A DNA stretch of 64,000 nt from DAOTWA01 sp034435955 (GTDB lineage Bacteria; Chloroflexota; Anaerolineae; Anaerolineales; Anaerolineaceae), in contig DAOTWA010000059.1 of the NCBI GenBank assembly GCA_034435955.1, positions 1 to 64,000 on the forward strand. Direction: 5' to 3'. Shown in pieces: positions 16,424-25,222 of this stretch. The translations under genes were made by a program, and so were the position numbers. Under the pieces are notes generated by a model, which was not told where the DNA came from, ran no database searches, and worked only from the letters and a program-made list of their open reading frames with translations. Within the stretch, counting starts at the first letter, position 1. Each line of letters opens with the position of its first letter.

Positions 16424-17047
16424 ATGCGAATTGAAGGTGAGCACGTATTTAAAGGGCCGCGAGCAGACGTTTACGAGATGTTTCGCGACCCTCAGGTGCT
16501 GGCTTCGGCTTTACCCGGCACGCAGGAGCTCAAGAAAATCGATGACAATCATTTCGAAGGCACGATTAACCTGCGTATCGGCCCGGTGTCAGGCTCGTTT
16601 GCTGGCAAGCTGGAGGTAAGCGACGAAGTGCCGCCGGAAAAATGTACCCTCACGGTGGAGGGCCGTGGGGCGCCTGGCTTCGCTAAGGGCGTCGGGCACG
16701 TCCAATTTCTGGATCAGGGTGACGGGACAACCCTGATGAAGTATGACGGCGACGTGCAGATCGGCGGCACGTTGGCCAGCGTTGGCCAGCGCATGATCGA
16801 CAGCGTCAGTAAAAGTATGATCCGTCAGGGTTTCGAGACCTTCGATAAGGCTCTGGAATCCAGGCTGGCGGCAAAGGCAAGCGGTAATTCGGTGGAGTTC
16901 ACACCGCCCACTGAGGCGGAATTCGCATCTAAGGTTGCCAAGGATATGACAAAACAAATCTTGAAGACCCAAGAAGCCCGCATTCTGATGTACCTGATTC
17001 CCATGGTAGCCATCCTGGGGATCATCGCCTACCTGTTGAGTCGGTGA
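16424..17047 (+). CDS. CoxG-type SRPBCC membrane-anchor/maturation protein
   Basis: A 207-residue CoxG-family protein. Residues 1-150 form an SRPBCC domain (FKGPRADVYEMFRDPQVLASALPG; GTINLRIGPVSGSFAG; VGHVQFLDQGDGTTLMKYDGDVQIGG). A single C-terminal hydrophobic segment (LIPMVAILGIIAYLLS) anchors it. In carboxydotrophs CoxG recruits CO dehydrogenase to the membrane and helps deliver electrons to the respiratory chain. The same role for the Mo-hydroxylase encoded just upstream is likely. An AGGAGGAAAGG ribosome-binding site precedes ATG 16424. Confidence 0.88.
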   Translation: MRIEGEHVFKGPRADVYEMFRDPQVLASALPGTQELKKIDDNHFEGTINLRIGPVSGSFAGKLEVSDEVPPEKCTLTVEGRGAPGFAKGVGHVQFLDQGDGTTLMKYDGDVQIGGTLASVGQRMIDSVSKSMIRQGFETFDKALESRLAAKASGNSVEFTPPTEAEFASKVAKDMTKQILKTQEARILMYLIPMVAILGIIAYLLSR

Positions 17048-17265
17048 GGCAGTCCTGTTTCTAGTGGAAATGGAGAGCGGGATGGTAATCCAAGATTATT
17101 TCTTTTTTTCAACCCCCGCCCTCCCGAATATGGAAATCAAATCGGAAGGAGGTGGTCTGCGACAGGGATCAGGTTTGTGGTTCTTCCCTAGAGAGAGTAA
17201 AACCGTTGCCCTTTCATTTTTCATTCAAAACCTACCTAGCCTAAACGTTCAGGAGGGAACCAAAA

Positions 17266-18711
17266 ATGGCTGCAAAAACTGAAAAAGCCCCGGCCATCCT
17301 GGGCTACCTGCCAAATGATACGCCTCCATTTGGCCAGATGGTCCTTCTGGGTCTCCAGCACGTGCTGACGATGTTCCCGGCCACAGTGCTGTGCGCGATC
17401 CTGATGAAATTTCCGGTCAGCACCGTATTGACGATCACTGGACTTGGCACCGTCGTCACCCTGATCGGCTCAAAACTGACGATGGGGAAATATATTCCTC
17501 TGTACTACGGCTCGAGCTTCAGCTACATCACAGCCGTGGTGGGAATTGAAGCAGCCAAGGGAGTATCGGCGGATGTGGCGGTTGCGCCACCCGAGATCAT
17601 TTCCGTGGTCACGGCCGGCTTCATTGCCACCGGCCTCATCAACGTGATCGTGGGTTTGATCATCCGCTTGTCCGGCGGTAAGGACGCCTTGGATAAGATT
17701 TTGCCTCCAATCGTCACCGGCCCGGTCGCCACCACCATCGGAATTGGTCTGGGTGCATCCGCGCTGGGTATGGCGGCGGGCACCTGCTGCGGCGTCACTG
17801 ACCCGGCGATCACCCTGAAGTGGTGGCTGGCGGCGTTCATCACACTGCTGGCAGCCTTTATCCTGTCCGTCTATCTGCAGGGGAAAGGCTTCATCGGCAT
17901 GCTGCCCATCCTGCTGGCAGCCATCGTTGGCTATATCGTTTCCATCCCCCTGGGACTGGTGAACTGGGCCGCGTTTGGCCAGGAGGCCTTTCTGCGGGCA
18001 CCGCGCATCAGCTTCCCGGTCTTCAATGACCCGCTGACGCTAACCGTGATCGTCGGGGTGGGCATCATGGCCATCGCCACCATCCCTGAATCGACCGCCC
18101 ACCTGTACCAGATCAGCCTGTACGTGGATCACCTGGCCGAAGAGCAGGGCCGCGAGAAGTATCATCTGGATCGCTTCATCGGGTTGAACCTGATGCTGGA
18201 TGGCCTGGATGACCTGGTGAACGGCCTGTTCGGCTCCACGGCGGGCACCAACTACGGCGAGAACAACTCGCTGATGGTGATCACGCGCAACTACTCCGGC
18301 CCGGCGCTGATTACGGCAGGGGTGATCGCGATCATCCTGGGCTTCATCGGCCCTCTGGCTGAAGCGATTGCTTCCATCCCGACCGCGGTCAGCGGTGGCC
18401 TGGCGATCTACTTGTTCGGGGTCATCGGAATGCAGGGTATTGCGCTGATGATGGCCGAGCGGGTCAACCTGTATGATCCCAAGCAACTGGCCATCGGCGC
18501 CACGATCCTGATCGTCGGCATCGGCGGGAATATCGGCTTCCCGAATGGCTTCATCCCTGTGCCGCTGTTGCAGGGTGTCTTCCCGAATGGCTGGCCTGCG
18601 ATCGCCACCGGTGCGGTGTTAGGCATTCTCTTGAACCTGATCACCACGATTTGGAAGCCGGCGGTGGTGCGTGCGGCGGTCGAGAAGGAAGCACCATACG
18701 CGGCTGACTGA
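17266..18711 (+). CDS. NCS2 nucleobase permease, uracil (UraA)-like
   Basis: A 481-residue membrane protein of the NCS2/NAT family with about 12-14 membrane segments. Residues used by UraA to bind uracil appear conserved: Glu and His four apart in PESTAH (UraA Glu241/His245) and Glu in NYGENNSLMVITRNYS (UraA Glu290). The LQH of helix 1 (GLQHVL) is present. UraA-type proteins import uracil with protons; xanthine or urate transporters usually differ at these sites, so a pyrimidine is favoured. It sits at the end of half A, 218 bases after coxG, with AGGAGG before ATG 17266 and a terminator after it. It provides the best clue to the island's substrate class. Confidence 0.87.
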   Translation: MAAKTEKAPAILGYLPNDTPPFGQMVLLGLQHVLTMFPATVLCAILMKFPVSTVLTITGLGTVVTLIGSKLTMGKYIPLYYGSSFSYITAVVGIEAAKGVSADVAVAPPEIISVVTAGFIATGLINVIVGLIIRLSGGKDALDKILPPIVTGPVATTIGIGLGASALGMAAGTCCGVTDPAITLKWWLAAFITLLAAFILSVYLQGKGFIGMLPILLAAIVGYIVSIPLGLVNWAAFGQEAFLRAPRISFPVFNDPLTLTVIVGVGIMAIATIPESTAHLYQISLYVDHLAEEQGREKYHLDRFIGLNLMLDGLDDLVNGLFGSTAGTNYGENNSLMVITRNYSGPALITAGVIAIILGFIGPLAEAIASIPTAVSGGLAIYLFGVIGMQGIALMMAERVNLYDPKQLAIGATILIVGIGGNIGFPNGFIPVPLLQGVFPNGWPAIATGAVLGILLNLITTIWKPAVVRAAVEKEAPYAAD

Positions 18712-18796
18712 GCCTCGCTGCGCGTCCTGGTTTGGATGCGTGCAGGGCCCAGGGGCTTTCTTGCAGCGATCAACATGACTGAGCCCGCATGACGTC

Positions 18797-18833
18797 AAGG
18801 CTCCCGTTGGCGTGATTCGGCAGCGGGAGCCTT
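18797..18833 (+). terminator. Intrinsic terminator after the permease
   Basis: AAGGCTCCCG (18797-18806) pairs perfectly with CGGGAGCCTT (18824-18833), followed by the T-rich CCTGTTATT. It closes half A of the island. Confidence 0.8.
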
Positions 18834-18856
18834 CCTGTTATTACCGCAGTATCCTT

Positions 18857-18862
18857 TATAAT
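18857..18862 (+). promoter_or_regulatory. Possible -10 box for the NmrA-like gene
   Basis: TATAAT at 18857-18862, 38 bases before the GTG start of the next gene and just after the terminator. No convincing -35 box was found at the right distance. Confidence 0.4.
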
Positions 18863-18900
18863 CCAATTGCACCATTAATCTTCAATCAGACGAGGGCCGT

Positions 18901-19758
18901 GTGATCCTGGTAACTGGGGCGGGCGGGAAAACTGGAAAAGCAATCGTGAAGCGCCTGGCGGCTGGGCGTGAACCGGTCCGGGCGCTGGCGTTCCACAGCG
19001 AACAGACACCGGAGCTGACTGGGCTGGGCGCCAGCGAGGTTGTGATCGGCGACATGCGCGATCGCGGCTTCATGCACGCGGTTTTCGCGGGCGTGCGCGC
19101 GGTATATCATATATGCCCCAACGTGAACCCGGACGAGGTCGTGATGGCCGAAAATGCACTCGCTGCCGCGCGCGCGGCGGGGGTGGAACATTTCGTTTAT
19201 CATTCGGTGCTGCATCCGCAGGTGGAGGCAATGCCGCATCACTGGCTGAAAATGCGGGTTGAGGAGCGCTTGTTCGCCGCTGGTGTGCCGTTTACCATCC
19301 TCCAACCCGCGCCGTACATGCAAAATGTGCTGGCTTACTGGGAAGTTATCGTAAATCAGGGCGAATATGCGCTGCCGTATTCTCCTGCAGCGCCATTGAG
19401 CATGGTAGATCTGGATAATGTGGCCGCTGCTGCGGCGCGAGTGCTGACCGAGCCGGGTCACGCCGGAGCAACTTACGAACTGGCCGGCCCCCAGGCGCTT
19501 TCGGCGTATGAGGTGGCGCAAATCCTCGGCCGCGTCCTGGGCCGAGAGGTCAGGGCAGAGCAGATCGAGTTGGGAGAATGGGAACGACGCGCCCGCAACT
19601 CTCCGATGGGCGCCTACGCCGTCGAGACGCTCCTGGCCATGTTCAACTATTACGATCGTTATGGGTTGGTGGGAAATTCACACGTTCTGGAATGGCTGCT
19701 GGGCCGTCCGCCCACGCGGTTCGAGGATTTTATCGCCCAACGGGCGCGAGGAGGGTGA
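18901..19758 (+). CDS. NmrA-family NAD(P)-binding protein
   Basis: A 285-residue Rossmann-fold protein of the atypical SDR (NmrA/HSCARG, NAD(P)H:quinone-oxidoreductase-like) group. The dinucleotide motif GAGGKTGKAIVKRL is at residues 6-19. The typical VEHFVYHSVLHP and PFTILQPAPYMQN segments follow, with the C-terminal cap ending in LLGRPPTRFEDFI. No Tyr-x-x-x-Lys catalytic pair is evident, as in many NmrA proteins, which act as redox sensors or reductases. Start is GTG at position 18901. It is followed four bases later by the gene at 19763. Confidence 0.82.
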   Translation: MILVTGAGGKTGKAIVKRLAAGREPVRALAFHSEQTPELTGLGASEVVIGDMRDRGFMHAVFAGVRAVYHICPNVNPDEVVMAENALAAARAAGVEHFVYHSVLHPQVEAMPHHWLKMRVEERLFAAGVPFTILQPAPYMQNVLAYWEVIVNQGEYALPYSPAAPLSMVDLDNVAAAAARVLTEPGHAGATYELAGPQALSAYEVAQILGRVLGREVRAEQIELGEWERRARNSPMGAYAVETLLAMFNYYDRYGLVGNSHVLEWLLGRPPTRFEDFIAQRARGG

Positions 19759-19762
19759 GGAT

Positions 19763-20260
19763 ATGGTCGACCGTCGTAAAAGCCAGCGGTACAACTTCGC
19801 ATTCGAAGCCATACCGACGATGTTCCACACCCAAAGCAGCGATTTCATCCATTACCTGGACCGGGATGGCCTTAAATTCTTGCGTTTCTGGTGGGAGTAT
19901 GTGGGCGACCGCTTACCCAAAGAGATGTGCAGCCCCTTTAGCGGCCTGGATTACAAAATCACCAAGGTCGATGAGCAAACTACTCTGGTGATCTTGACGC
20001 TGCCAGACCCGTTGGAGGAAGGGGAAGCGTATTTCATCGCGTTGATCGGCCGGCCGGAGAGACGCTTCGCCTGGGTGAAATTGCCCACTTCGCGGGTTAT
20101 CGCGCTTCTGCGCCGCTCTGGGGAGGATTTCGTCAAAGGCACCGAGATCGGGGATATCACCGCACGCGGCCGTTTCGTCTCTCTGGGCCCTGGACCGTCC
20201 CCGAACGAGGAGAGCTTCACCAAGGTCGCGATCAAAATCGCCAACAAGCGGCCATCCTAA
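19763..20260 (+). CDS. Hypothetical protein
   Basis: A 165-residue soluble protein that I do not recognise. Start ATG 19763 follows GAGGGTGAGG and lies four bases after the NmrA-like gene, so both are probably co-transcribed. The N-terminal half is aromatic-rich (FWWEYVGDRLP) and the central part has alternating strands (TTLVILTLPDP, YFIALIGRPERRFAWVKLP). No signal peptide or membrane segment. The frame is open much further upstream (to 19508), but that part overlaps the previous gene and is a shadow. Confidence 0.65.
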   Translation: MVDRRKSQRYNFAFEAIPTMFHTQSSDFIHYLDRDGLKFLRFWWEYVGDRLPKEMCSPFSGLDYKITKVDEQTTLVILTLPDPLEEGEAYFIALIGRPERRFAWVKLPTSRVIALLRRSGEDFVKGTEIGDITARGRFVSLGPGPSPNEESFTKVAIKIANKRPS

Positions 20261-20289
20261 ATAAGCAGCTGCAACATGAGGGAGTGAGA

Positions 20290-20628
20290 ATGAGATTCGA
20301 GCCTGGCGTATTTATCGTTGCAGTGACGATCCTGATATTTTATGCGCGTCTGGTGCAGTTGCGTGGAAGGAACCGACGCCTGGCGCGTGAGGCGGAGCTG
20401 GCGCGCATTCGCGCGCGGGGAAAACGCAAGAAGGCCGATCAGCCAATGGTGGACGCCAATCCGCCCAGCTTCAGAGTAGGCAACTGGTGGTTGCTCGGGA
20501 TCGGCGCGTTGTTCATGCTGGCCGGGGTGGCTATGAGGACCGGCATCTCGCTGCCGCCGGCGGTAAAGCCATACTGGTGGATTCCCACGGCAGTGGGGGT
20601 GATTGTATTTACGTTCTCGTTCAAATAA
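20290..20628 (+). CDS. Small membrane protein, unknown function
   Basis: 112 residues from ATG 20290 (GAGGGAG upstream). It has an N-terminal hydrophobic segment (GVFIVAVTILIFYARLV), a strongly basic cytoplasmic-looking stretch (RGRNRRLAREAELARIRARGKRKK) and two further hydrophobic segments (WWLLGIGALFMLAGVAM; WWIPTAVGVIVFTFSF). No family recognised. It follows the hypothetical gene and converges on the MoaD-like gene. Confidence 0.6.
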   Translation: MRFEPGVFIVAVTILIFYARLVQLRGRNRRLAREAELARIRARGKRKKADQPMVDANPPSFRVGNWWLLGIGALFMLAGVAMRTGISLPPAVKPYWWIPTAVGVIVFTFSFK

Positions 20629-20644
20629 GGGATAGTAAAAATGG

Positions 20645-20929
20645 TCACCCGCCAGTGACCAGGGAAACCAGGATCAGGTGGTCGCCCTCCTGAGGGCTTT
20701 CATCGGGCACCATGGCGGGGTTGGCCATGTCCCCGTTGATGACGAACATATTGGAGCTGAGGAATGTCTCCCTGTCAGGGGAGATGAGGATGTTCACCAG
20801 ACCGGGGTGGCGCTCTGCGAGCAGCCTGACGACCTCGCGGTAAGTGGCGCGCTCGGGCAGTTCGAGCTGGATGGTCTTCTCGCCGGCGATGTCGCGGGCT
20901 AAACCGGTAAATTCGACGGTAACTTTCAT
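20645..20929 (-). CDS. MoaD/ThiS-family sulfur-carrier protein
   Basis: A 94-residue ubiquitin-like protein starting MKVTVEFTGLARDIAGEKTI and ending in the Gly-Gly tail (LVTGG) that is adenylated and thiocarboxylated in sulfur carriers. The length and the LARDIAGEKTIQLELPE pattern fit the MoaD-related group. It may serve molybdopterin synthesis for the many Mo-hydroxylases here, or another sulfur transfer. No MoaE or ThiF-like partner is nearby. It is the last gene of the sigma/anti-sigma operon. Confidence 0.8.
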   Translation of the reverse strand: MKVTVEFTGLARDIAGEKTIQLELPERATYREVVRLLAERHPGLVNILISPDRETFLSSNMFVINGDMANPAMVPDESPQEGDHLILVSLVTGG

Positions 20930-20972
20930 TGCGTCTCAAGAACGCCAGCGGATGCGCGAGGGTACATCGATC

Positions 20973-21269
20973 CTAAATCGTGATTTCCAGCGCGCGGAGG
21001 AGCGCCTCATATTCCTCGCGACAGTCTAGGCACAACTGAAGATGGTATTTCACCAGGGGCAGCAGGCTGGCGGTGTCATCGCCTCGCGAGACCATCTCGG
21101 TATATTCGGCCATCAGTCGCTCGACCTGGGCGCAGTCGTATTCCTCTTCGAAGGTGATGGCCAGCCCCCGCAGGATGCGTGCAGCCCCGGCTGAGGAGAG
21201 CCCGGTGCCGCGCTGATTGCTTTCATGCCTAACTTTTGCTTTGCGTCTCGGATGATCGGGAAATGGCAT
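20973..21269 (-). CDS. Zinc-finger-like anti-sigma factor
   Basis: A 98-residue protein directly downstream of an ECF sigma gene. Its C-terminal part has the H-x3-C-x2-C pattern (HLQLCLDCREEYEALL) of ZAS-type anti-sigma factors, and there is no membrane segment, so it would be a soluble sensor. The N-terminal about 35 residues are basic and may not be the true start. Role as inhibitor of the sigma factor at 21312 is inferred from position and motif. Confidence 0.6.
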   Translation of the reverse strand: MPFPDHPRRKAKVRHESNQRGTGLSSAGAARILRGLAITFEEEYDCAQVERLMAEYTEMVSRGDDTASLLPLVKYHLQLCLDCREEYEALLRALEITI

Positions 21270-21311
21270 GGTTTTCTTCCCTTCCTCGTGACGGTTTTTG
21301 AGAGGAATTTC

Positions 21312-21953
21312 TTACCCTTCGAAGGCTGTCAGCACGTCATCAACGCGAATGCCTTCCTCTTCCAGGCGGTGCTTGAGCTTGATGCGCGCATCGTGCAGTA
21401 ACTTGTATAGCGCATTGCGCTGCATGCCCATGCGTCGGGCGACTTCTTCCATGGGCATGCCCCGTACGGCCACAGCCAGCAGGGCGGTGCGCTGTTTTTC
21501 GGTCAGCTCTTTGCGGATGATGCGCTCGAGCACGGCGCTGAAATGATCACGCTCGATCAGCCGTTCGACATTCGGACTGTTTTCGGCCATCCAGTCTGGC
21601 TCCGCATCGCCTTGTTCCTCGTGCCGATCCAACAGCTCCTCCAGGGAGACATCGCGCCAGCGGCGCCGGCGAAGCTCGCTGAGGGCGATATTGACGGCAA
21701 TGGCCAGCACCCAGGTGGTGAAGCGGCTGCGCCCCTGGAATTCGTCCAGGCGGTCCAGGACGCGTACGAGCGTCTCCTGGGTGGCTTCTTCAATCAGCGG
21801 GCCAAACTGCGGATCGCCAGGGGAGAGGTGGACCGAAAGGGCGCGAGGCAGGGACGCCAGGATCATGGCGCGCAGGTCGGCCAGCGCGGCTTCCTGCGCG
21901 GGGCCTGCTGAGCGTAAATCGGCAAGCCATTCCTGGTTGCTGCGCTCTGCCAT
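21312..21953 (-). CDS. ECF-type RNA polymerase sigma factor
   Basis: A 213-residue sigma-70-family factor of ECF type. Region 2 is visible around residues 50-95 (EATQETLVRVLDRLDEFQGR; FTTWVLAIAVNIALSELRRRR), and region 4 around residues 150-195 (LTEKQRTALLAVAVRGMPME; EVARRMGMQRNALYKLLHDAR). It heads a minus-strand operon with the anti-sigma and MoaD-like genes, 42 bases from the former. The regulon is unknown. A -10 box TGC-TATAAT lies about 108 bases upstream. Confidence 0.88.
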   Translation of the reverse strand: MAERSNQEWLADLRSAGPAQEAALADLRAMILASLPRALSVHLSPGDPQFGPLIEEATQETLVRVLDRLDEFQGRSRFTTWVLAIAVNIALSELRRRRWRDVSLEELLDRHEEQGDAEPDWMAENSPNVERLIERDHFSAVLERIIRKELTEKQRTALLAVAVRGMPMEEVARRMGMQRNALYKLLHDARIKLKHRLEEEGIRVDDVLTAFEG

Positions 21954-22460
21954 CGGCTTTACACTCCTCCGATCCGCTGCGTCAACATTTCACCAAACCC
22001 GGTAAATATCCACAGTGTATTTCACCGCTTCAGCAGATCAATTTGATCATGCCTTCCAAGATTATAGCATGGCTGGGAGGGCCGCCAGGGCGCGTCAACC
22101 CCGAGCGGCTGGGCATGCTGTGCGCGGCGCGATTTCGCCTGTTTCATAGGAAGCCGAACCTATAACGAATAATGAGAGCAAGGCTGCTCGCACCCGCTCT
22201 CATGGGTCTGATTTTTCCCAATCCTTTTGACTCTACGTTTCACCGCGATTTTCGATCCTCATTGTGTCGCGGCAATCAGATCGGGCAGAAACCTGGCCGC
22301 ATCAGGCGATCCCAGGCCGGTGACGGCGTCCCAGCGGCGTGAAGGACCGCATAATCATAGGTGCCGGCCATGCGGCTGGGTTGAAGCAACTTCGAAAACG
22401 CGCTAGTAAGACTTCGACATTTGGCCACATCTTCTATTTAGTCCATATGCCGGAGGAAAG
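21954..22460. other. Divergent intergenic region between sigma factor and DUF1684 gene
   Basis: About 500 bases with no supported gene. On the minus strand an extended -10 box TGCTATAAT (-10 hexamer at 22061-22066) could start the sigma operon, without a good -35 box. On the plus strand TTCGAC (22413-22418), 16 bp and TATTTA (22435-22440) is a weak promoter candidate for the DUF1684 gene, which has GGAGGAAAG before its ATG. The rest shows nothing recognisable. Confidence 0.45.
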
Positions 22461-22961
22461 ATGAACGATCTGGAGGAATTCAGGAGACAGAAGGATGAAT
22501 TTTTTCGAGGGCCTCATTCGCCGCTCACGCGCGAACAGAAGCGCTCTTTTCGGGGTTTAAAGTACTTTCCCGAGAACCCTGCCCTTCGCTTGGAGGTCAA
22601 CGTAGAGCCCATCAGCGGGGACCAGGGTATCGACATGCAAACCACCGGCGGAGACGTGCAACATTACCGCCGTTTTGGGCGTTTCACATTCACGGTGGAC
22701 GGTCAGGAAGCCCAGCTCACCATTTTCACGGATGGCCAGGGGTATTTCCTGCCCTTCGTAGACGCTCAGGCCGGAAAAGAAACCTACGGCGCCGGACGGT
22801 ACCTTGAGCCGGAGCCTCTGCCCAACGGGAAATTTCTGGTGGATTTCAACCTGGCGTATAATCCCTACTGCGCATACAACGAAAACTGGTCCTGCCCGCT
22901 GACGCCGGCTGAGAACCGGTTGAAGGTGGCGATCAGGGCAGGTGAGATGACTTACGAATAA
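22461..22961 (+). CDS. DUF1684 family protein
   Basis: A 166-residue protein of the DUF1684 family, recognised by the C-terminal signature NPYCAYNENWSCPLTPAENRL and by the FRRQKDEFF and RFTFTVDGQEAQLTIF segments. The family is widespread, usually about 170-290 residues, and without an established biochemical role. This is the short form with no signal peptide. It is a single-gene unit: a terminator follows 35 bases after the stop. Confidence 0.85.
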   Translation: MNDLEEFRRQKDEFFRGPHSPLTREQKRSFRGLKYFPENPALRLEVNVEPISGDQGIDMQTTGGDVQHYRRFGRFTFTVDGQEAQLTIFTDGQGYFLPFVDAQAGKETYGAGRYLEPEPLPNGKFLVDFNLAYNPYCAYNENWSCPLTPAENRLKVAIRAGEMTYE

Positions 22962-22996
22962 CCGCTCCTCAAAGAGCGCATCGCATTGCGATTCAT

Positions 22997-23026
22997 AAGC
23001 AGGCGCGGACGAGACGCTGCCTGCTT
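22997..23026 (+). terminator. Intrinsic terminator after the DUF1684 gene
   Basis: AAGCAGGC (22997-23004) and GCCTGCTT (23019-23026) form a perfect stem with GC near the loop, followed by TTCGTTTAATTCTTT. Confidence 0.75.
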
Positions 23027-23055
23027 TTCGTTTAATTCTTTCCCCATGCTTCGGC

Positions 23056-23061
23056 TATAAT
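23056..23061 (+). promoter_or_regulatory. -10 box of the acyl-CoA synthetase gene
   Basis: TATAAT (23056-23061) preceded by GGC, about 29 bases before the GTG start. The -35 region (around 23033-23039) is AT-rich but not a clear match. Confidence 0.45.
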
Positions 23062-23089
23062 TCTTGCGAAACCCACCTTAATCAGAAAC

Positions 23090-25222
23090 GTGAGCCTGCC
23101 GAAAATAATGGATAACGATTCTCTATCCCCTTTCTTTACCCCTCAAGGGGTGGCGGTGATCGGCGCGTCGCGCGAGCCGGTAAAGCTCGGCTATCAGTTG
23201 GCGCGCAACCTTGTGCAGAGTGGCTATACCGGCGCGGTGCATTTTGTCAACCCACGCGGAGGGACGCTGCTTGGGCGTCCCATCTATACGAGTGTGGAAG
23301 CGGTGCCTGATCCGGTGGATCTGGCGGTGGTGCTCGTCCCGCCGCCGGCAGTGCCTGCCGCGCTGCACGAGTGCGGGCGGCGCGGCATCAAGGCGGTCAT
23401 CGTGGCGACCGGCGGCTTCCGCGAAACCGGTCCCGAGGGCGCCGCGCTGGAGGAGCAGCTCCTCGTGATCGCTCACGAGTACGGCATGCGCCTGGTCGGG
23501 CCCAATTGTGTAGGGCTGATCAACAACCACCTGCCGCTGGATACAACTTTCCTGCCTCCGCCCGGACCGCCCAAAGGGGATGTGGCGTTCATCTCGCATT
23601 CGGGCGCGATCTGCGCCGTGGTGATCGACTGGGTCCGCGGTCAGGGTTTCGGCCTATCGCACCTGGTCAGTCTGGGCAACCAGGCGGATGTGAGCGAGAC
23701 CGAGGCTTTGGGCCCGGTGGCAGCCGATCCAAAGACGCGCGTGGTAACCCTCTATCTGGAAGGGATCAGCGACGGGCGGCGTTTCGTGGAGGAGGCGGCG
23801 CGGGTGGTGCGCGAGAAGCCGGTGGTGGCTCTGAAGGTGGGCCGCTTCGAGAGCGGCAGGCGCGCGGCTGCCTCGCACACCGGCGCGCTGGCAGGCGCTG
23901 AAGAGGCTTTCGATGCCGCCTTCCGCCGTTCCGGTGTGCTCCGCGCTGCCACAATGGAAGAGATGTTCCATTGGGCGCAAGCGCTGGCATGGTGCCCGCT
24001 GCCCAAGGGGCGCAACGTCGCGGTGTTGACCAACGCAGGGGGCCCCGGCGTCACGACCGCCGATGCGCTGGAGCTCAACGGCCTGCGCCTGGCTTCGCTC
24101 AGCGCGGAGACCCAGGCGGCGCTCAAGGCGCTGCTGCCGCCAGCCGCCAGCGTGCACAATCCGGTCGACATGCTGGCCGGGGCGACGCTTGAGCAGCACG
24201 CCGAGAGCCTGCGCCTGCTGCTGGCGGATGCCAACGTGGATGCGGTGATCGTGATCATTCCGCCCTCTCCAGTGTCTTCGGCCGGAGCGGTGGCGCGGGC
24301 AATCATCCCGGTGATCCAGGCGAGCGACAAACCGGTGCTGGCGGCGGTCATGGGTGATCGGCTGGTTCAGGAGGCGATCGAACATCTGCGGGCGGCGCGG
24401 GTGGTCGAATACCGCTTCCCGGAGCGGGCGGCATCGGCGCTGAGTGTCCTGGCGCAGCGGGCCGAGTGGCTGGCCGCCGGCGAGCAGAAGCCGATCACGC
24501 TGGAAGGGGTGGACACAGCCTCAGCCCGTTCGATTCTTGCGCACCATCCGCAGGATGGTTTTCTGCCAGCGAATGCGGCCGCAGGGTTGCTGGAAGCGTA
24601 TGGGGTGCGAGCCGCGCCTATGGAGCTGGCGCGCAGCGCGGAGGAAGCCGTCCACCTGGCGCAGAAGGCCGGCTATCCGGTCGTACTGAAGATCGCTTCG
24701 GCGGACATCACCCACAAGTCGGACGTGGGTGGGGTGTTGCTCGACCTGCGTGATGCAAAAGCGGTGGCGCAGGGTTACGATGCGATCATGCGCAACGCGG
24801 CGACAGCAGAACCGAAGGCGCGCATCGATGGCGTCCACGTGCAGCGGATGCTCCCGCCGGGTCAGGAGGTGATCGTCGGGGTGGTGCGCGATGCGCAATT
24901 TGGGCCGCTGGTCATGTTCGGATCGGGCGGTGTGGAGGTAGAAGGTCTGAAGGATGTGGCCTTTGCCCTGGCTCCACTGACGGAGCGCGATGCGCAGGGG
25001 ATGCTGGAGAGAACCTGGGCCGGCCGCAAGCTAGGCGGTTACCGTAACCTGCCGCCTGCCGACCGCCAGGCCACCTTACAGGCTCTGGCTCGCCTGGCGC
25101 AGCTTGCCTGGGATTTTCCAGAAATCGCCGAGGTCGAAATCAATCCTCTGCGCGTGCTGGCGGAAGGTCAGGGCGCCTACGCAGTCGACGTGCGGGCGCG
25201 GCTGGTACATCCCGCCGGCTGA
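23090..25222 (+). CDS. NDP-forming acyl-CoA synthetase (acetate-CoA ligase family)
   Basis: A 710-residue fused alpha-beta acyl-CoA synthetase that interconverts an acyl-CoA, ADP and phosphate with the free acid, ATP and CoA. Order of domains: CoA-binding Rossmann (VAVIGASREPVKLGYQLARN, residues 18-37), succinyl-CoA-ligase-like part with the phosphorylatable His in AASHTGALAGAEEAF near residue 264, and a C-terminal ATP-grasp_5 domain (YPVVLKIASADITHKSDVGGV near residue 529; GPLVMFGSGGVEVEGLKDVAF). Length is normal. Start may be GTG 23090 or ATG 23108. It converges with allH and overlaps it by 83 bases. FdrA belongs to the same superfamily, so this enzyme may process the acid released by the island, giving ATP. 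Confidence 0.88.
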   Translation: MSLPKIMDNDSLSPFFTPQGVAVIGASREPVKLGYQLARNLVQSGYTGAVHFVNPRGGTLLGRPIYTSVEAVPDPVDLAVVLVPPPAVPAALHECGRRGIKAVIVATGGFRETGPEGAALEEQLLVIAHEYGMRLVGPNCVGLINNHLPLDTTFLPPPGPPKGDVAFISHSGAICAVVIDWVRGQGFGLSHLVSLGNQADVSETEALGPVAADPKTRVVTLYLEGISDGRRFVEEAARVVREKPVVALKVGRFESGRRAAASHTGALAGAEEAFDAAFRRSGVLRAATMEEMFHWAQALAWCPLPKGRNVAVLTNAGGPGVTTADALELNGLRLASLSAETQAALKALLPPAASVHNPVDMLAGATLEQHAESLRLLLADANVDAVIVIIPPSPVSSAGAVARAIIPVIQASDKPVLAAVMGDRLVQEAIEHLRAARVVEYRFPERAASALSVLAQRAEWLAAGEQKPITLEGVDTASARSILAHHPQDGFLPANAAAGLLEAYGVRAAPMELARSAEEAVHLAQKAGYPVVLKIASADITHKSDVGGVLLDLRDAKAVAQGYDAIMRNAATAEPKARIDGVHVQRMLPPGQEVIVGVVRDAQFGPLVMFGSGGVEVEGLKDVAFALAPLTERDAQGMLERTWAGRKLGGYRNLPPADRQATLQALARLAQLAWDFPEIAEVEINPLRVLAEGQGAYAVDVRARLVHPAG

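Noticed and set aside
22061..22098. TTGACG (minus, 22098-22093) as -35 box for the sigma-factor promoter
   Set aside because: The spacer to TATAAT (22066-22061) is 26 bp, too long. Only the extended -10 box was kept.
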